Under the pieces are notes generated by a model. That model saw nothing but the letters and a program-made list of their open reading frames with translations. It was not told where the DNA came from and searched no databases. This document shows positions 61,467 through 64,000 of a stretch of DNA of 64,000 nucleotides, piece by piece. Source of the stretch: Mucilaginibacter conchicola (GTDB taxonomy: Bacteria; Bacteroidota; Bacteroidia; Sphingobacteriales; Sphingobacteriaceae); assembly GCF_003432115.1 (NCBI RefSeq), contig NZ_QWDC01000002.1:1330878-1394877 (forward strand), given 5' to 3'. How positions within the stretch are numbered: the stretch's first letter is position 1; the number at the start of each line of letters is the position of its first letter. Position numbers and translations under genes: made by a program.

Positions 61467-61655
61467 AATATTATTACCTAAACCTTATCATAATAAATCA
61501 TGAACAGGTATAAATATCCGGTCAGTAGGTTCGTCAGACAGGAAATGGCCTGTCAAATCGAAGACCTGTAAACGATGTGCCTGATCATTGATATTAAAAT
61601 TTCGTTCAACAGAAATAACCTAAACTAACCTCATCAAACCTTACAGCAGATCGCT

Positions 61656-63548
61656 ATGAACGATATCATTACAAACGGCTCGGAGATCAAAAGAAGGATC
61701 CTTCAGGAATTGAACAGCTCAAAGCAATCTTTAAGGTTAGCGATGGCCTGGTTCACCGACCGGGATATCGCGAATGCCTTTATTGAAGCGAAGAAAAGGA
61801 ATGTCGATGTCGATATTATTCTATCATCAAATGCGCAGAACGAGACGGTAAAGCAAATGTTTCTTGCAGCAGGTATAACATTACATGCTTTTGAAACAGG
61901 GGATGAAAGAGGGATGATGCATCATAAGTTTTGTTTGATAGACAATAGGATCACGATCAATGGTTCATATAACTATTCATACAATGCAAGTAATAATAAC
62001 GTTGAAAATGTGCATCTGTCAGATGAGCCCGGGATATACAGACAATTCATGACAGAGTTCGACAGGTTAAAGTATAACATCGATAACCGGATACCTTTGG
62101 GCGAAGAAGCACCTTTACAGAAGCCAGTGACCGAGGAGCCGCAGCCTGATAATGGAAGCGAGTCCTTTACCAAACAACTGCATAATCTGGTTTACCTGGC
62201 GGCGGAAATTGATACGGAACAGTACAAGACAATGGGATTTCAAAAGTCCGCTGAGAGTCTAGGAAGCGTTCCGATCTTCAAGGCAGAGTATCATAACATC
62301 AAAGAGCAAGTGGGTTTGTATGCTGTTGACGATAGTTTGGGCAGTAAAAAAAGTGTACTGAGCTCTAATATCCAAACAGCATTTGAAAGTAGAAAAGCTA
62401 ATCTGGAATTAGATAAATCGAACCTGATTCAATCGATAAAGAATTCTGATGAGATAGAGCAACGCCATATTAACCAGGAAATTTCGCGTCTGCATGCTGA
62501 AAAAAATATTTATGAATTCGGCAACCAAAATGTAGGTGAAAAGGGACTTATTCATATCAATAAGGAGATAGAATTAAACAAACTGGAACAGAGAAATTTA
62601 GAAGAATTGCTGATTGTGAAGCCCTTTGCGACGCCAGGTAACATACTGGTCTCTGTATTTCTGGCGATTTGCCTGTTTTACTTGTCTGTTTTTTTTGCTT
62701 CGGCGCTTTATAAAGTGTTTTTTGAAGGGAATAACATCAGAACGCTTCTTAAATCCGGACAGCTTCCTCCGCTGCCACAACTGGTAGACGCGAATGCGAT
62801 CATCAAGATCTTTAAAGAACAGGGCGTCTTGTTCGGGTTGATCTCCGGACTTATCTTTTTATTTCCATTGTCACTGACCAATATGAAGATCCTGGGAAGT
62901 GAAAAAAGTTGGGTGAATACGCTTTGCTTTTGGATAGGCCTCGGGGTATTTGACATATTGGTGTCGGCTATGGTGGCTGTCAATACAGATAAAATTCAAT
63001 CGCTTATAAAAGGAGACGATTCAACGATGCAGCTTTGGGAGGTGGTCAAGCAAGGCGAATTTTATCTGATTTTCGTATTCGGAATGCTTCCGTTATTTAT
63101 TACGCACTACCTGATAGAATATGTTACGAAAGCATACCGGGAATCGAGAAGGGAGATCGTTGATTCGGGTAAAACCAGGATGCTGCAGATGCTGGCTAAA
63201 GACCTTCTGGAATTAGTTACACTACAGGAGATATTAAAAGGGAAGATCAGTGCTACGGAGAGTGCCATAAAACTATTGGAAGTGAAAATTTCGGCAATCG
63301 AGGTGAAAATTAATAATGAGCTGAATCAACTTGAGATGAGGTATGGTCAGTTCCACCAGGATATCAAAGCAATATTTGATGATTACAACGCGAAGATCAC
63401 CAGCGGTAAGATCTTTACGGAGGTTATTCTGATGAGTATCATCTCGGCCTTTAAGACCGGGTTTATCGATTTTCTGCCAAGATATTACGCGGCTGATGAA
63501 GTGGCCAACAGGGTCGCGGAAATCGAACTATCCATTTCGGAAAACTAA
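61656..63548 (+). CDS. PLD-domain protein fused to a four-helix membrane region
   Basis: 630 residues. The N-terminal phospholipase D-like domain (1-145) has one HKD motif: His89, Lys91 and Asp96 in HHKFCLIDN with a following NGSYNYS, as in the Nuc-type nucleases that dimerise to build an active site. Coiled coil around 250-320, then four membrane helices near 328-356, 388-410, 417-445 and 467-490 (e.g. VSVFLAICLFYLSVFF, YLIFVFGMLPLFITHYLI), then another coiled coil to about 580. A single HKD domain tethered to the inner membrane with coiled-coil sensors could be a nuclease or lipase effector in defence; no partner is recognised. The next gene starts six bases later. Confidence 0.8.
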   Translation: MNDIITNGSEIKRRILQELNSSKQSLRLAMAWFTDRDIANAFIEAKKRNVDVDIILSSNAQNETVKQMFLAAGITLHAFETGDERGMMHHKFCLIDNRITINGSYNYSYNASNNNVENVHLSDEPGIYRQFMTEFDRLKYNIDNRIPLGEEAPLQKPVTEEPQPDNGSESFTKQLHNLVYLAAEIDTEQYKTMGFQKSAESLGSVPIFKAEYHNIKEQVGLYAVDDSLGSKKSVLSSNIQTAFESRKANLELDKSNLIQSIKNSDEIEQRHINQEISRLHAEKNIYEFGNQNVGEKGLIHINKEIELNKLEQRNLEELLIVKPFATPGNILVSVFLAICLFYLSVFFASALYKVFFEGNNIRTLLKSGQLPPLPQLVDANAIIKIFKEQGVLFGLISGLIFLFPLSLTNMKILGSEKSWVNTLCFWIGLGVFDILVSAMVAVNTDKIQSLIKGDDSTMQLWEVVKQGEFYLIFVFGMLPLFITHYLIEYVTKAYRESRREIVDSGKTRMLQMLAKDLLELVTLQEILKGKISATESAIKLLEVKISAIEVKINNELNQLEMRYGQFHQDIKAIFDDYNAKITSGKIFTEVILMSIISAFKTGFIDFLPRYYAADEVANRVAEIELSISEN

Positions 63549-63554
63549 TTGACG

Positions 63555-64000
63555 ATGAAAAAGATCATACTATTTGTGCTGTCCACAGTTGCTGGAATAT
63601 CTGGCTATTCACAGGGTACTGTTACCATTAAAAATTTTACTTACCAGAATATCATCATTCTTGCTGACCTGTCCAGCCGGACAAAAAGTGCAAAATTTCC
63701 GCAGAAAGATACGGCGGTCATCCGTCAGCTGGTTTCCTATTTCAAAAATGATTGTGTCATGCCCGGCAAAAAAATCGGTGATAATTCCAGTATCTCCTTT
63801 TCTCCGTTCTCGCTTCCTGAAGGTAGGACAATCGATTTGGAAAGTTTTAGAGACCTGGGCGACAAACAGCGTTTTATCAATTCGAAAGGTAAGTATAAGA
63901 ACGCGGGATTGCAGCGTAAACTTGATGACCTGGAGGGTTTCGCTAGGATGCAGTACAAGACAGTTTCTAATCCGGGTATGGACCTGATCAGTTTATTGAT
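63555..64000 (+). CDS. Exported protein, cut by the window end
   Basis: The frame from ATG 63555 is open to the window end (148 codons, no stop). Signal peptide KKIILFVLSTVAGISGYSQG. Then TIKNFTYQNIIILADLSSRT, where a strand followed by D-x-S-S resembles the start of a von Willebrand A domain (metal site DxSxS), though I cannot confirm it from 148 codons. It sits six bases after the PLD membrane protein, hence the same operon. A frame in another register at 63574-63987 is a shadow. Confidence 0.75.
   Translation, partial: MKKIILFVLSTVAGISGYSQGTVTIKNFTYQNIIILADLSSRTKSAKFPQKDTAVIRQLVSYFKNDCVMPGKKIGDNSSISFSPFSLPEGRTIDLESFRDLGDKQRFINSKGKYKNAGLQRKLDDLEGFARMQYKTVSNPGMDLISLL

Noticed and set aside
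63574..63987. A 137-aa frame at the window end
   Set aside because: Another frame (from 63555) has a proper signal peptide, starts six bases after the PLD gene and stays open to the end.

Overview
The window is from a Bacteroidota genome, most likely a Sphingobacteriaceae member (Mucilaginibacter/Pedobacter type). The signs are a complete-looking Bacteroidetes-type tra module (TraE/F/G/I/J/K/M), a gliding-motility-associated type IX secretion C-terminal domain, LytS/LytTR two-component genes, giant Sec-exported RHS/YD proteins, and RRM and GIY-YIG genes of the kind common in this phylum. Genus is an inference from gene content only.

Region 1 (1-3.8 kb) looks like ordinary chromosome. It holds the 3' end of an OmpA/TSP3 outer-membrane protein with a strong terminator, two small hypothetical genes, a LytS-type histidine kinase overlapping its LytTR response regulator, and a GIY-YIG gene broken by an in-frame stop.

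Region 2 (about 3.97-23.6 kb) is the backbone of an integrative conjugative element (ICE). A half-tRNA-Met (3' half only) marks the presumed attachment site. It is followed by a tyrosine recombinase and, on the opposite strand, one long operon running from about 23.6 kb down to 5.5 kb: a membrane-anchored hypothetical, TraE (DUF4134), DUF1896, an 1862-aa methyltransferase-helicase, a small methyltransferase, TraF (DUF4133), a conserved hypothetical, TraG (VirB4 ATPase), a small hypothetical, three paralogous TraI-like exported proteins, TraJ, TraK, TraM, a DUF3945-like protein, a winged-helix protein and an excisionase-like HTH protein. TraN, the VirD4 coupling protein and a relaxase are not in the window, and I did not find the second attachment site.

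Region 3 (23.9-54.1 kb) is dominated by secreted giants. A minus-strand IgGFc-binding-like/PKD adhesin with a type IX secretion signal is divergent from a plus-strand operon (27.7-48.7 kb). That operon encodes an exported beta-barrel-like protein, an exported Ig-like protein, a lipoprotein, a 2208-aa YD/SpvB-like shell protein, a 261-aa exported protein, a 2812-aa RHS protein carrying an AT-rich AHH-nuclease tip, and a matching immunity gene. A 1570-aa IPT/FG-GAP/SGNH-hydrolase protein and a small exported protein follow. I regard the 27.7-48.7 kb operon as the best candidate for an undescribed system: a Sec-dependent, envelope-borne RHS toxin assembly with its own outer-membrane parts.

Region 4 (54.1-64 kb) is a mixed accessory region. 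It contains an IS630-type transposase, two membrane-anchored hypotheticals (one behind a 17-bp perfect palindrome), a 46-aa exported peptide ending in nine prolines with its own terminator, a TPR lipoprotein-like histidine kinase and its response regulator, an RRM gene broken inside RNP-1, a small exported Cys/His protein, a PLD-domain four-helix membrane protein, and the start of another exported protein cut by the window end.
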